NCBI GenBank assembly: GCA_022749755.1
Contig: CM040452.1
Span: 9,380,350 to 9,444,349, forward strand
Length of the DNA stretch: 64,000 bases
Source of the DNA: Azadirachta indica
Lineage: Eukaryota; Streptophyta; Magnoliopsida; Sapindales; Meliaceae
Reading direction: 5' to 3'
Shown piece by piece: positions 37,301 through 50,862 of the stretch (within the stretch, counting starts at the first letter, position 1; the number at the start of each line of letters is the position of its first letter). Under the pieces are notes generated by a model. That model was not told where the DNA came from. It saw nothing but the letters and a program-made list of their open reading frames with translations, and did no database searches. The translations under genes and the position numbers were made by a program.

Positions 37301-39894
37301 ACTGGAATTAAAAGAGCTTGTCAAAGTATCATAATGATAACAGGATAGATTACTGAGGGGAACAGAGGAAGAAAGGTGAGATACCTGCAAGCCTCCTTGA
37401 CTATACAGCTGTCTTTGCATTAGCAATAGTATTGTTGGAACACTGTTTCCTCTGGAGTCGTATGACAACTGCATAGATTCTGTGGAAACTCCAAAAACAG
37501 TTGTACTACATATGAAAAAATTTAAAACACAGACAATTAGAGAGATAAAAGATTCTGGTTGTTAATTGATAGAGTAAACTTGAAAAAAGGCATGGTCATC
37601 AAGTATGAATAAGAGACATATAATAGCCACCAAGTCCGGGAGCTTTGATGACCGAATCTAGATTATCTCAAACAATACAAATTTCAGACAATATTTACTT
37701 GCAGGATCTATGCAAATATTTTTATGAATTGCAAACATTTTATTTAGATTTCTGAGGTGCCACTGACTCAGATTGACTTTCATGCAAATTTCCTAATGGA
37801 GAATCACTCCCCTTGCCACTGAGAATCTATGTTTCACCAAATGTGTTTAAGTGAATATATGTATCTTACAAACTAAGGAAGCCGGATACCTCTGACAGTC
37901 TGAGTAGATGTAGATGAAAAAGGGTGTGGGGAGAGGGATCCAGCTACAAATATCTAAGGATTGCCAATAAGCAGCAGAAATTAGATACAACATTGGTTGT
38001 TGGAGGCTCAATATGTCTTCTAAACCAGCAAGGTTAGAGACTTGGTACATACAAAGGGAGAGAGCGCAAGGATGCAAATAAGAGAAAACAAATGACAACA
38101 AACAAGAGCAAGATGAGATTATTCAAGTACAAGGTTTTCCAATGGAAGCTTGACAAGCAAAGCTAAAAAGCTTGCCCCATGAAAATAAGATCTACCTGAA
38201 GGACATTGTGAATATATTGAGATGGTAGAACTAAACTTTCCACTTGGGAGGGAAATCATTCATATGAATGTTACCAATCCATGTGGCTTGATCAATATTA
38301 TGACTAGGAATACTGAAGTCTGAACTACAGAGGCCTCAAAATAAAGGTCTGAATACACATCAGTAATTGATTTTAGGTGGCTAGGGTAGTTAAATCATCA
38401 GAAGAATTACCTAGAACTTTAGAGGAAATGCTTTCAGCTTTAAATTCCAGTCTTACGTCCAAGCCAGATAAACTATTAGCTAGAAATTTTTAAGCATAAA
38501 GCAATTGCAAATCGCAAAACCAAGCATGAAACAGACAAGGTTGCAAATTTAACATGATGGCATTTCAGGTACGAGTCTTATAATGGCTGGCCAGAAAAGA
38601 TATCCCACTTCAACAATATGAGCCCATAAATTCGTCAGCCATAATAAAGGACTTCAAAAAAGAAAGGTTGCAGGTGAAACAATATTGAACTGATATGTAA
38701 TAACCACGTACTAGAGACTACACATACAAAAGTCCACCACAAGTTTTTTCAAATTCTGAATCGAATGCCTTTCAAGAAGCACCTCAAACGTGCATTATTC
38801 AATAAGTAACACCATCACCTCTTTCTCCATTTGTGAAGATACACCAACTCAGATTTTCTAAAAGAGACAGAAACTAGAAAATGTTTAAACGCAGCAAAAG
38901 CCAGAGAATAGAAACAATAGAAGATAATGCATAAGATAGATGACATGCAATGAAGAACAAAAAATATCCTTCAATCAGCCAGCAAAATGGCCAATAATTC
39001 AGATTTCAAGTTGTTTCCTCTGGCAACAGAATTGTATCTGTTTCGATATAACAAGGAAAGTAAAACAAGCAGCAATCAATTAAAAGTACAAATTTCACAA
39101 ATTGGATAACACAACAGAACCTTCAATCATCAGCATCCATAAGTAAGCAAAAAGACTTCACATTTTAAGAGTTACATTTGGCTAATACAACATCAAAAGA
39201 AAGAATATCTCGCCAATTTATACCCAAAAAAAAAAAACACACAATTACAAAATTTGCATTTCATACACAACCACATAACAGAGAGAAAAAAAAATTGAAA
39301 CCCCACCGATAAAATATGGAAAGAAAATTGACAATTCCAATAATTTCATAAAATGGCAAAATATACAGGGGGGAAAAAATAAATCAACAATATTTCAATT
39401 GAATGAACCAACCCAACATTCCACATTCACATTTCAATCAAATAATAAAATCCCAAATTTGAAATTTTCAATTAACCAAACAAAAAAAAAATGTACCTTG
39501 CACTGGGAGCTCTTCTGGGAACCTCAGGCTCGAACTCAACAGGTAAGCCCAAGAAACCATTGAACCTATCGAAGGTAACATGAGCCACATGTCTCACATT
39601 GGACGGCCAGCTGATCTCCATAGCACAGAGCTCTCTTCTGTCGCTCTTGCAAGCTACTAAAGATTTCCTGAAAATGGCAATAAGCAGAGCCAACACAGAC
39701 AACTGATCCCTCTCTCTTTCTTTTGGGTCACAATCGGCGACTACCGAACCCTCGTTGTCATCGCCATTACCGTTGCCATTTGGCAGAAGAACCGTAGAAT
39801 GGGGTGCACAGGACAAGGACGAAGGAGAAGAAGGAGGAGGAGGAGAAGAATTGGTAGTTGAAGATGAAGAAGGGAAATGGAGGACCTCGGTCAT
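34368..39894 (-). CDS. Rop GTPase-activating protein with CRIB motif (RopGAP), five exons
   Basis: The protein speeds GTP hydrolysis by plant Rho (ROP) GTPases at the plasma membrane. Exons on the minus strand: 39894-39497, 37505-37385, 37187-37068, 35643-35413 and 34961-34368. All junctions are GT-AG and in phase, giving 487 aa. The start is the ATG at 39894 (MTEVLHFPSSSSTT), as usual for the family. A low-complexity Ser/Pro N-terminus is followed by the CRIB motif (94-110, ISWPSNVRHVAHVTFDRF). The RhoGAP domain (about 137-300) has the arginine finger Arg179 in AEGIFRINAENSQEEYVRDQ, then HCLAGLIKAWFRELPTGVLD, NKMNARNIAMVFAPNMTQ and ADPLSALMYAVQVMNFLKTL. The tail is acidic with a basic C-terminus. 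The first intron is about 2 kb. No defect was found. Confidence 0.95.
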
Positions 39895-40944
39895 GACTGG
39901 CAATGGAAAGAGACGTTTTCTTGAAATATAAAAATAAAAATGAAAATGAAAATGAAACTAAAAAAATATAATAAAAAGTGTTGTCAATGTTTTTGTTTTT
40001 TATTTTGTGTTGAAAGATTTGTTGCAGAGATTTGGGATGGAGTTGGATTCAAGGAAAAGGAGTGGGACGTGAGAATCATTAACTCTGTTTCATACATTTG
40101 TTTTGTTTTTGAGCGTTGAACAAGCAACAACACAGAGAATGGTTTGGTGGGAAATAAATAAATAATTATTTATTTATTTATAGTTTGTATTTATAATTTA
40201 TTTATACTTAAATTATAATATAACCTGCATTTTTTAAATAAAAAATGCTTTTTCTAAACATTAAAAAAAATAAATAAACAAAGAAAGAGAGAAGCATTTG
40301 GTGGGAAAAATCAGCGTACTTTTAGTATTATTATTTACATTTTGTATTTGTAAATAATATTTATAACTATTAAGTGTATTTTTAAAAAAATATATATTTT
40401 TAATATTACAAAAAATAAGTCAAATAAAGGAAGAGAGAAAAATAGAGAAGGATTTGGTCAGAAATAAATTTAGTAATTTGTTTTAATGTACTATTTAAAT
40501 TAATAGTATTTCTAAAAATTAAGAAGTGCATTTTAGATTTGTTTAATATTATCAAAAATAAATCAAAACTATTTTGAAATATTTATGTTAGTACGCTCTA
40601 AATACCAAACCTTTTATACTATTTCAAAGATTTATGAATTGAATTACTTAGCACCTGAAGATTAATAAATTGACAATAATATATTATATCAATATGTTAA
40701 AAATATTGGTAAAGTTAGTAGTTGTTTAATAAAATTATTTTTTAATTATTCATTATTAAAATAATTAATTTACTAGTATTTTGTTTTAAATTCTTGTAAC
40801 CTGCTATATATAAATAATTAATACATAATTAATGTAATATAATTAATGAACAAGTTAAATTCAATCTTGAAAAGATATAAATTCAACGATTTATAAATAA
40901 TATAGAATACATGCAATTTAAAGTGGCTATTGATCTTTCACTAG

Positions 40945-41149
40945 GATTAACAACCCCATAATATTACGTATATTCTCATATTTGTTGAATTTAATCATCT
41001 TTAACAGTTGATATTAAATTTAACACATATAATTAATATATAACTATTAATACAAAATATTAAATTTAATATCAACTGTTGAAAATGTATATATCTAATA
41101 GTTCACAAAATAGTATAATAATATATGTAAATTTATAGGGGTGTTGATT

Positions 41150-41152
<3 letters not shown>
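40945..41152. mobile_element. candidate MITE with internal stem
   Basis: The ends GGATTAACAACCCC (40945) and GGGGTGTTGATTC (41138) are imperfect inverted repeats. Inside, two 20-base arms (41003-41022 and 41061-41080) are perfect inverted copies. The length of about 208 bp, the lack of coding and the AT-rich body fit a MITE. No convincing target duplication was seen, so the family is unassigned. Confidence 0.5.
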
Positions 41153-41200
<48 letters not shown>

Positions 41201-41220
41201 TACACACGCATACACACATA
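41152..41220. repeat. compound (AT)n(CA)n microsatellite
   Basis: An alternating AT run of about 35 bases is followed by an imperfect CA run with TACACACGCA interruptions. It directly abuts the candidate MITE end. Confidence 0.9.
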
Positions 41221-44200
41221 TGGAGGATCGACAACTATATTTTTATACATATATTTATACTCATTTATAAATAATTGAATCAATATATTTCCAACAATTG
41301 AAATTAAATTTGACATATGTATTATTTGTGATATATTAATTATACATTAATTATGGTTCAATCTTTTAGAGAGGTCTATCAACAAATTTGTTTGTTTGTT
41401 TTGGCAAAATAGATTTGATAAAGTTTTTAAAATTACATTTTTGAAAATTGTAAAAAATTGATAGTATAAAAAATAGTTTAAATAAGAATAAAAAACCGTA
41501 TTTGTTTGTTTGGGAATGCACGTTAAAAATAAGTTTTTAAATAAAAATAATGAGAATGTGTTTGATATTTTTAAAATAATAAGAAATTAAGATAGTTATT
41601 TTGAGAAAAAAATTTATAATTAATTTCAAAATTAAGTTTTAGAAATGCTAGAAAAATATATTGTTGTTTCTAATTCTAACTAAAATTTAAAATATATTTT
41701 TTTAAAACGAGTTTTATAAACCATCCGACCGCACATATCTTTTGTTGTTTTGTTTATAAAATTGAAAAACAGTTTTTTAAAATGCAATCAAACAACCTAT
41801 ATTTATAAACAGAATTAATTTTTTGAGGGGTTCAATTTTTTTTCTTTTTGAGTTTTTGTTTAGTTAGAAAATTATTTTATTACTTTTTAAAAAAATTTTA
41901 AAAGGCTTCATGATAAATTTCTTAAAATTATACATAAATTATTTAACAAATTTATTTTAAAAGTCTAAAAAATGATTATATTAGGACAAACTTAATATAT
42001 AAAATCTTTTTTATGTTGTCAATTTATATTATAGTATTTAGTATATTATTTAACTTTAATTTTATTATAAACATGGAAATTATACTATTATTTTATTTTT
42101 TTATTAACAAAATTTATATTTTTCATGCAAATTTCAAAAACTTCGATTTTAGTTATATTTTCCATGTTTTCCTGTATCAAATGTCTAATTTTTTATTTGA
42201 AATATAAATACATAAATAAATATAAATGATTTTAAATAGTATTTTTATTTATTATTTATTATTTATTATGTTTGAATATAAAGAAAATAAATTTTATATA
42301 TTAGGAAATAAATAAAATTTATAAGGGCATTTTTAAAATTATAACTAGATTAAGGTGCCCTTGTTTATTTTTTTATCTCAAATTTTAATATATTTAAAAT
42401 TTGAACAAATTTTAATATATAAATCTCAATAATTGTGAATAATATGTTTTCTTTTTATTTATAATATTTTAATGTAAATATCTAAAGCTAGTATCAAAAT
42501 TTGAAAATAAATGTAAAAATAATTAAGATATATTCTATTATTTAAAAATAAATAAAAAATTTATAAGGTTATTTTAATTTATTATAATTAAAAAATATAT
42601 TTAAAATTCAGGCTTAGTGTTAAATTAAATATTTGAATAACTTAAACTAAATTATATTGAGACTTATAAAGAAAAAACAAACAGACAGTAAGTATTGAAT
42701 TAAAAATTTTAATTTATTTTGTTTAGTTATAATTTATTTTTTTAATATTGAGTTAAAAAATAAATATCTTTAAAATATTAAAATGATTGAAACTAACTTA
42801 TATTTAGATTTTCGATTAAAAAAAAAAAAACTAGATCATTTAATATTTACTTGCTGTCGCCAATTGGCAGTTGAAATCATGGGAGGCAAATATTCATTCA
42901 TTGAATCAATTAAAGATTTTGTGTTAATTAAAAACATAGTAAATAAATTAAAAAATAAATAAATAATGCTCTCATATCATCAGCCGGCTCCGTTTAATAT
43001 CCAAAATTCATTCAGGATTTTCTCCCGATACACATTTCACATAAATTAAATATATATATATATAATAACTTTCACTTATTAAACTAATTACTATTATAAT
43101 TTTAAAAACACTCATTAAAATTCCATTCTCTTATTGCAACAATTTATATAATTAATCGTGTTAAGCAGTAATTAATTACGAAAAATAATTGTTAAATCCT
43201 ATACTTTGTAAAACTAAATACGATAGATGTACTTAAAATAGATTAACAAATAAATATATAACATTACTATTTACTTACTTTATGACATTTTTTTCTGAAT
43301 TGATAATATTATATTTGTTAATATATTACAAATTATTTTTATTCTTTATTTATATTTTAACTATATATAAATTATTTTATTTAATTTATAATATATTAAT
43401 AAAAAATGTGTTATCAATAATAATATTTTTTAAAAAAACATTATTGACGTATATAAAATAAATATAATGTATTTATTTTTGTTATAATTGTCTAATAATT
43501 TTTTTTATTTAATATAAGATCACAATAATCTTTACACTTATTTTATCAATTAAACTAATGTATATTACAGTTTTATCTAGAGTTTACATTAACTGTAAAT
43601 ATTTATTCTCACAATAAAATTTAGGTATTTGTAGTGAGAATATGATTAGTATAAGAAGATATATTAAGATATAAATAATTGATTTTTGTAAATATTTATT
43701 TGTCTACCTATCTATTTTTGTATTGTGTTTTGTTTTGATTTAGTGGTAATATTGATATAAAATTATGATGAGAATATAAAATTAATAAATAAATGAAGGT
43801 AGGAACCATGATTGATTAAACAATTAATTAACAATTACTAGTGCTTGTGATGAATCAAGATCATGATTGATTAAACAAAAGCTCAAAGTTTAATTAATGA
43901 TATGGTCTACGATTCAACATCAATATCAACTAATTCTTCAATCGGAGGAAACTTAAGAACTGAGATACATACCCTATTTATTTATTATTTCTATTTCTTT
44001 ATTATATATATATATATTTATATTTATATAATACATAAACTAATATAGAAGTAAAAATTAAAAAAAAAAAAAGTATGAGGTTGGTGGGCTACTGTCTTTC
44101 TACCAAACTTTCATCCTTGCACTAACATGGTATTCCTTCAAAAACAAACTAAAGATATTTTTTTTTTTAAAGAAGAGTGAAAAATTGGCTTAACATTGAT

Positions 44201-44522
44201 TTTCACTTATATTTTAATTGTCATAATTAATTTTTAGTAATATATCAATATGAATCAAATTTCATTCCAAGTTTCATATTATTTTGTAAATGAATTTTTT
44301 TTGATTTCTCAAAATAAAAATTAGTGTTTTTATGATGCTTTTAGATTTTATGATGCTTTTAGATTTTAAAACCAGAATTGGCAGTATGCTTTGAAATAAT
44401 AATAATATATATATATAAGTTACAACAAGCACGGTGTTACTTTTATAATAAAACTAGTTATAGAATACATTTAAATATAATATTCACATTTTTCTATTTA
44501 AATTTTGGCTCACTAGAATAAA

Positions 44523-44781
44523 GGGAGAATGTTGATTGACCCCCGATTTTTTAACTAATACCCTATTATTTATATTTTTCTAATATTTCATCACCCCTGA
44601 CTCTTTTTTTTTTTTGGTTTTACTCTTTGATTCAATTGGTTTATAAAATAGTAAAATAAAAAATATTTAAAATATTAAAGGGTAAAATCGAAATTCAAGA
44701 GAGTGATGAAATATTAAAAAAAATATAAGTAAATAATGAGATATTAATTAAAAAATTAGGGGGGCAATGGACATTCTCTCC
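44523..44781. mobile_element. foldback MITE, about 259 bp
   Basis: The left end GGGAGAATGTTGATTGACCC and the inverted right end GGAGAGAATGTCCATTGCCC pair. The match continues through TTTTTTAACTAATA, ATTATTTATATTTTT and AATATTTCATCAC for about 110 bases per arm. There is no coding capacity. The end sequence 'AATGTCCATT-CCC' recalls the ends of the larger foldback element at 8612-9849, so the two may belong to one superfamily. Confidence 0.7.
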
Positions 44782-46659
44782 AATTATATATTTTAATATA
44801 AATAATGATTTGTAAATATTTCTGTCAAAAAATGTTTTCATCATTGTTTTTATTTATTTTTTAAAATGATGTTAGAAATAATAGAAGAACCAAATAATAC
44901 TATATACCCACCAAAAGAGTAATCTATTTAGAGTTCATTTGGAATTTTTGTTTATTAAGGAAAAAGTGATTTGAGTAGTCAAAAGTCATTTTAATTATTT
45001 GGTACAATTTTTTCATAATCACTTTTCATAAAATCACTTCTTATGCAATTAATTTGGAAAAGTAAAAAAAGAGTTGTTTTTCAAAATTTGAGTTTCAAAA
45101 ATACTTTTATTTGTAAATATAATATCAAATATACCCATTTAAAATTACAAATACTCAAAATTAATCTTAAAACAATTATTAAATTTCAACTTTAATTAGT
45201 AAATGATATTGTCAAAATCAACATATTTTTCTTTTTATTGCTTTTTTATTTTGCAAATATAATTAAAAATTCTATATTTTTTTTTTTTTTTGCTATAAAT
45301 CATTTTAAGATGTTATATATTTAAACAAACACTTACCTAAAATTAAATTTTATTCATCACTATTTATTATTTATATTTTAGTAATAATAATTACTACAGT
45401 ATTTTAATAATAAAAATTTTATTAAATGCACAAAACTATATATTTTTAAAATGACAACACTTTCAAAAATAAAATTTACTAAACACTAAACTAATTCTTT
45501 TTAAAATTAATTATTCTTACATTACAATAGAAGTAGATTATTTATTTATTTAAAATTCATAGTAATCTCAAATTAACACTTAGATTCTAAAATTTAATCT
45601 GGACACAATATATTTTAATAAAAAAATTACAAAAATACTCATTATAAATGACTATTAAAGACAATTAAACTTAACTAAATAAAAATTTTTTACTTTTCAC
45701 TGCATTTTCCTAAAACGAGTAATAACATATAAACCCAACAAATATCACATGATTCTAAATCTCAAGATTTGTAAAACCATAATTTGTAGAAAACCATATA
45801 TCATAAATTGAAAGGATTTTCATAGGTTGTAGAAAACTATATATCACATTAAATTTCGAGAAAACTTCTTCTTTATTGAATATTATTATTTTTAAATTTT
45901 AATTAATATTATATTTTTATTTTAAAATAAAATTAATTAGATGTGATAAGTATTTTATGGAAACATAGCACTAATAGGCCTTTTACGACAATATTGTGAT
46001 GGTGATTAAGGTATCACAAATGAAGTTAAATGTTTTTTTTTTTTTTCCTTCCTTCCCTTTCTTGCGAAAAAAGGTTGTCGTCACACTTCAGAAAAATTCA
46101 AATTTTGATATTTTTTTGTGATGGCTCGTTGCAAAAGCCTGAATTCCTATCAAAACAAAATCAACTTTGGTCAATAATACTTTGATCATGTCAAAACCAG
46201 TATCTTTTTTAAATGTGTCTAATCAAAACTTATTTATTTTAAGAAAACCAACCAAATTTAAAATTTGCTTAAAAAAAATTAAACAAAAATATTAATAAGT
46301 TACTAAGTTATCCAATGTTGCAAAAATCACCAATTACAAAATTTTCACCTTGTAAATAATGGAATTATTATCAATTACAAAATTTTAAACTTGCAAATAA
46401 CAATTTTATCATTTCTTACAAAGTCATTCAGTATTATGTAACCACCCTCCAAGTTCACAAATTATCAACCGATACCCATAAATTGCCTGTCTATGGATCA
46501 ATATCTACGTGGGGATCTAGGATCTACCAATTAGAAAATCATATTTTACAGAAAAACCATAATTTAGATTTAACTTTTAGAGCATATAAGATGTAATTAT
46601 ATATAAATCACATTATCAAAACTAGTATTGAAGAAATAATAATTATTTTAGGAAGGATC

Positions 46660-46940
46660 ATTTGTGTCCACGTGACAGTCATAACGAAGCCACGTGGTAG
46701 AGAGAAAGCTAAGTGTTAAAATGCAATCCAGAGGTATCAATAAATGACCACCATAACAATAGGTAATAAGAGAATGAGATGTAGAATAACAGATGATGAA
46801 AGCTCTACTCCTCCGAACAAGTAAGGTAAACACGTGGGAATGAGAAATCAAGTGGCGCTTGAATTCTATCATAACGCACCAGTAGTAAATTTATTTTTCC
46901 CTCACCTATATAAACTCCAAGTTGACTCCAAGCCAAGGGG
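46660..46940 (+). promoter_or_regulatory. promoter-like block: three G-boxes and a TATA box, possibly LTR-derived
   Basis: Three palindromic CACGTG G-box cores occur at 46669-46674, 46691-46696 and 46831-46836. A TATATAAA box follows at 46907-46914, then a CT-rich leader. G-boxes are known binding sites for plant bZIP and bHLH factors. Downstream, TCTGACTTAAACGTCGGAGG (47057) is a sequence often seen near the ends of plant LTR retroelements, so this may be the U3/R part of a degraded LTR and not a gene promoter. No gene is seen downstream. Confidence 0.5.
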
Positions 46941-47142
46941 GAATTCTTTTACTAACCAAATCTCTCCCTCTCTCTTTCTTTCTTAGCTGTACAAACATAA
47001 TAATTGTTGTTGTTATTGTTGTTGTCTTTTGAGATTAGTTTTTCAGTATATTTTATTCTGACTTAAACGTCGGAGGGGGTCTGTCAATAATACCACTAAC
47101 ACCTACTGACATGCTTTGTTTTTGCACGAATTTGTTACCACG

Positions 47143-47459
47143 ATGGAATAATGTTTCAATTTGGTAGAAGAGTGAGCCATCTCGGTATAGAAGGGTATTA
47201 CCTCGGTGGAAGAAGTGTATAATCTTAGTGTAAGAGTAAGCGACCTTAGCAGAAGAGTCAGCCACCACAGTATAAAAGGGCGCTACATCGGTGGAAGAAG
47301 TGTGTCACTTGAGCGTAAGAGTGAGCCACCTCAACGTAAGATTAAGTAACCTCAGTGGAAGAGGAGAGCCAACTTGATAGAAGAATAAGCTACTTTGTCG
47401 AAAGAATCAACCACCTAGGTAAAAGGGAATTCAGCATGGCAGAAGAGTAAGATATCTCT
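47143..47459 (+). repeat. 21-bp minisatellite, about 15 units, with a 4-unit higher-order repeat
   Basis: The stretch divides into about 15 consecutive units of 20-22 bp with a consensus like GTGGAAGAGTGAGCCACCTCG. Unit starts include 47143, 47164, 47185, 47206, 47228, 47249, 47270, 47291, 47313 and 47334. Four units form a higher-order block: 47185-47269 and 47270-47354 are two 85-bp copies whose units correspond in order. It lies about 200 bp downstream of the TATA-like box. No protein is assigned to either strand. Confidence 0.85.
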
Positions 47460-48178
47460 TTGGCAAAGTTATCTAGTATCGTGGATGCGCTTATCATACA
47501 GTTGACAAATTTTGAATGTTGACTAAGATTTACCTTATGTGGTGCGTATGTGGCGACAGGATAAATTTTGCCATCAACAATAATCATAATTTATTTCACA
47601 TGAACTGCCTATAATCTTAATTATAAATGTTATTGATTTGCACTCGTAAGGAAAAATGCCCATGAATTTTTTCTTTCGTACATGAAGAAATAAAAAATGT
47701 GAAAGTATAGTTCACTGACCTTTCATACTATTATTATCCATGATATTCTTACTAATCAAGCCTATACATAGGAAAATTACAGTATATACCTTATTAAAAA
47801 ATAATAATAAGGATAATAGTTCTTTTTGTTGGAACCTTATAATTTATGTGTACAATTTACCAATATTACATTAAAAATTTATCAGGAATTGAGATTTTCA
47901 TTAGATCTAATCTGGTGCTTCTTCAAAAATCTACACTTAATTTATGCAAAATTTGTTTCTATCATCTTGTTACATATTATATACATTAGATGGATGGTTA
48001 AATAAATAATGATTCTAAAAACTTAAAATAAAAATAAAAATAAAAATATCTAATAAAAAATAAATTTAAATAAAAATAAAAGGAAAAAGTTTATTTAAAC
48101 TTTTTGTAAATACAAATGCAAAAAAATATAAAAGTAAAGAACTTCTTTTATTAACATTATAATTATTTTTATTTTGAA
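47460..48178. other. gene-free spacer
   Basis: AT-rich sequence between the minisatellite and the nested element cluster. No feature is supported. Confidence 0.4.
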
Positions 48179-48505
48179 GGTAATTATCAATTTACTGTTA
48201 ACTAATTTTGATAATCTTCATTACATCCCCCAAAATTTTGAAAGTTATTAGGGAGCCCCCAAACATTAAGTTCAACTATTATATTTAATGGTTTTTCAGA
48301 GTTGACCATATAAAAAAACAATTTCACCTCTAATAAATTCAAAATTAATTTTTTCTTTTTTGTCTCTCTCTCTCTCTCTCTTAATTTTCTTCTTCTTTCC
48401 TCCAACGGCTACTGCAAGTAGCCATCATTGCTACTTGTGGTAGCTTTTTATGGCTACTGTAGGCAACCTCCGATGGCTTCTGCAGATTGCTACCATGAGT
48501 GCTGT

Positions 48506-50397
48506 AGGTATGGATGACAATGGGCGAAGGACCCCAATCTTTACGTCCGACTCAATTTTAAAAAAGGGAGCCCAACTCAGCCTATCTTCACTTTAGTCGA
48601 GTATGAGCCACTTTAAATAATGAAATCCTCAACTTGGCCTATTAGTCTGTTAGACCTCGTTTGACTACTATTTAATTACTATTAAGACCATAATTTTACT
48701 AAGCCCATCCATCATTTGATACTAAAATTATAATTTTTATTAAGTATACCCACTATTTAATACTAAGTCCATAACTTCTACTAAACCTAGTTTTTTTTAT
48801 TTGCTTTATTTTTATGGAATGCAAACCCAAACTCATAATTTTAAGCCCTTTTATTCTTTTTTTAAGAATAAAATGAAGTATAAATATTATAATTAAATTA
48901 AAAAAAAAAAATAAAAATTATATAAATTATATTACATTTGTGAATTTTTTGTCTTTATTAATTTCATATTACTATAGTAAAAAAATTAGTTTGAGATCAA
49001 TTGATTATTTTTATTTTATAAAAATTTGCTATTTCAATCTAGCTACTAAAAATTATTTAAATTTGTTAAATATTTAAATCCAAACCAATAATTTACTTAT
49101 AAATTCATTAAAATATCTAAATAGACTTATCTAATTAGAAATACATATATAATTATATATAGATAATTATAATTACTATATTTGAATTATTTAAATTATA
49201 AATCTATTTTGTATATATTAAATATCAAATTCTCCAATATGAAGAGTATAGTAGTAAAAATTCTAAGTATCAAAAAAACAAATGTCCAAATATAGTAAAA
49301 TCATAAAATCAAAAAATATAACAATCATCAAGTTTACCCATTATAGATATAGTGTGGTTGTAATCAGAATGAGTATTTACTTTTATATACATAGATATTA
49401 TGAATTTAAGATTTTAAAAAATGTATAATAATTCAATTTTACAATGATTTAATAGTGGTAAACTTAGCATAAATCTTTAAAAATATTAAATTTATTGAGT
49501 TGAATACAAATTTGAAGTACTCAACAAAAGTTAACTCCTACAAATGATTAATTCGTTATTAAAAAATTATATCATCAATCACTAGTTTTCTACTACAAAT
49601 ATAATTTTTCAATCTTTTCAATAATAAATAAATAAATTTTTATATGTCAAATCACCAATTCACTTATCATCAAAATAATATAATAAAAATTTTCACAACA
49701 ATCATTAATTTAATTAAGACAATTTATATGAAATATTGCTTGTAGTAATTTTACTAAAATAAAATATTAAATTTGATTGATATATTTATTTTAATATTTA
49801 TTAACCTATATAAATAGAAAAATAAATCAATATAGTAGTATATTATGAGTTAAGTTTTCCAATAGAAGTATATTAAATAAATTATACAATTTATCATATT
49901 TTATGAGGACTAAATTGACTAAATTAAAAAACTTTAACTTTTTTGAGGGACTTAAAGGACTAAAATAAATAATATAAAACTTTTATAATGATTTATAAAC
50001 CTAAATAAATGACTCTCCGTCACTTTTTTTTTTGCCTGAATGGCATGTATGTCCACAATACTTGTTGTTTTTCCCATTATGAAGCTTGGGTAAGCGATCC
50101 TACTCATATTGGATCTAGTACATAGGTGATTTGGCCAATAGTGCACCAAGAAATATTTAACGGTAATATAGGCGGGGGTTTCTAATGCATATATAATTAG
50201 CTAAAACAAATTTGAATTTTTTGGGGACTAATTAAGAGATTCATACCCATATCTGCCCATTTTCAATTCGAGTATGAATTTTTTTATACTCGGTCAAATA
50301 CCCGTTTTCATATAAATATATATATACTCGTGGCCTGGTCCAAATTGGCTAGGCTAGCCCAAGGCCTTGGGCTTGTGAGCATTTTTTGCCATTCCCA
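48506..50397. mobile_element. non-autonomous hAT-like element, copy 1
   Basis: The left end GGATGACAATGGGCGAAGGA and right end TTTTTTGCCATTCCC are the damaged form of a GGATGGCAA...TTGCCATCC terminus. The first 250 bp align with the element at 56999-58761 (GGACCCCAATC, GTCGAGTATG, CTTGGCC, ACTACTATTTAATTACTATT, AAGCCCA). The interior is AT-rich and non-coding. The hAT class is inferred from the ends; no clean 8-bp duplication was found. Confidence 0.65.
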
Positions 50398-50421
50398 GTT
50401 GCAATTAGCCATCATAGCTGT

Positions 50422-50862
50422 CACTAGAATTGGGCAAAAATGCCCAGTTGAACCAAACTAAACTGAATCGAATCAAACTATTCGACTTAATTTCAAAATA
50501 AGTTTGGTTTAACTTTGATTCTAAACCTATTGATTTGATTTGGGTTTGGTTAAAATTGAACCCTAATTTTGACCGAACTTAAATCGAATTGATTGTAAAA
50601 TTTTATTTAAACTCTTAATTTTATTAACATTATAAATAAAATATATTTATAGTTATTTATATAAATTCACAAACAATAGGAGTAATTATTATGAATTTTA
50701 GCTTTTTTTCCTTTTTATATTTTCTATATAAATTAAGGAGTTATATAAAAATATCTCAAAATTCTCAAAATTCGGTTCCGTTCAACTTCACAGTATATGT
50801 ATTTTAGGTTTGATTCAGTTTTTAAGAAAACTAAATTGAATCTAAAGTTTACCACCCCTATC
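50422..50862. mobile_element. short hAT-like non-autonomous element
   Basis: It begins AGAATTGGGCAAAAATGCCC and ends AAAGTTTACCACCCCTATC. The ends are rich in AACCAAAC/AACCGAAC-type steps that are common in small plant hAT elements. It interrupts the right arm of the outer foldback element. Ends are approximate. Confidence 0.4.

Larger units (their letters stand above)
39895..46630. other. long AT-rich gene-free region
   Basis: The first 200 bases should hold the RopGAP leader and promoter. Beyond that the sequence is AT-rich with chance frames only. Supported contents are two MITE-like elements (40945-41152 and 44523-44781) and one microsatellite (41152-41220). A sequence near 44930-45170 (TTTGGAATTTTTGTTTATTA) hints at another old MITE but its ends were not found. 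Confidence 0.45.

Noticed and set aside
42013..42207. Plus-strand frame rich in Phe, Ile and Tyr
   Set aside because: Composition is what random AT-rich DNA encodes; no support for a gene.
47053..47268. Minus-strand frame reading through the 21-bp repeats (HRGNTLLYRDGSLFYQ)
   Set aside because: The 21-bp period keeps any frame open for a while; 20- and 22-bp units then break it, so the frame is a by-product of the repeat.
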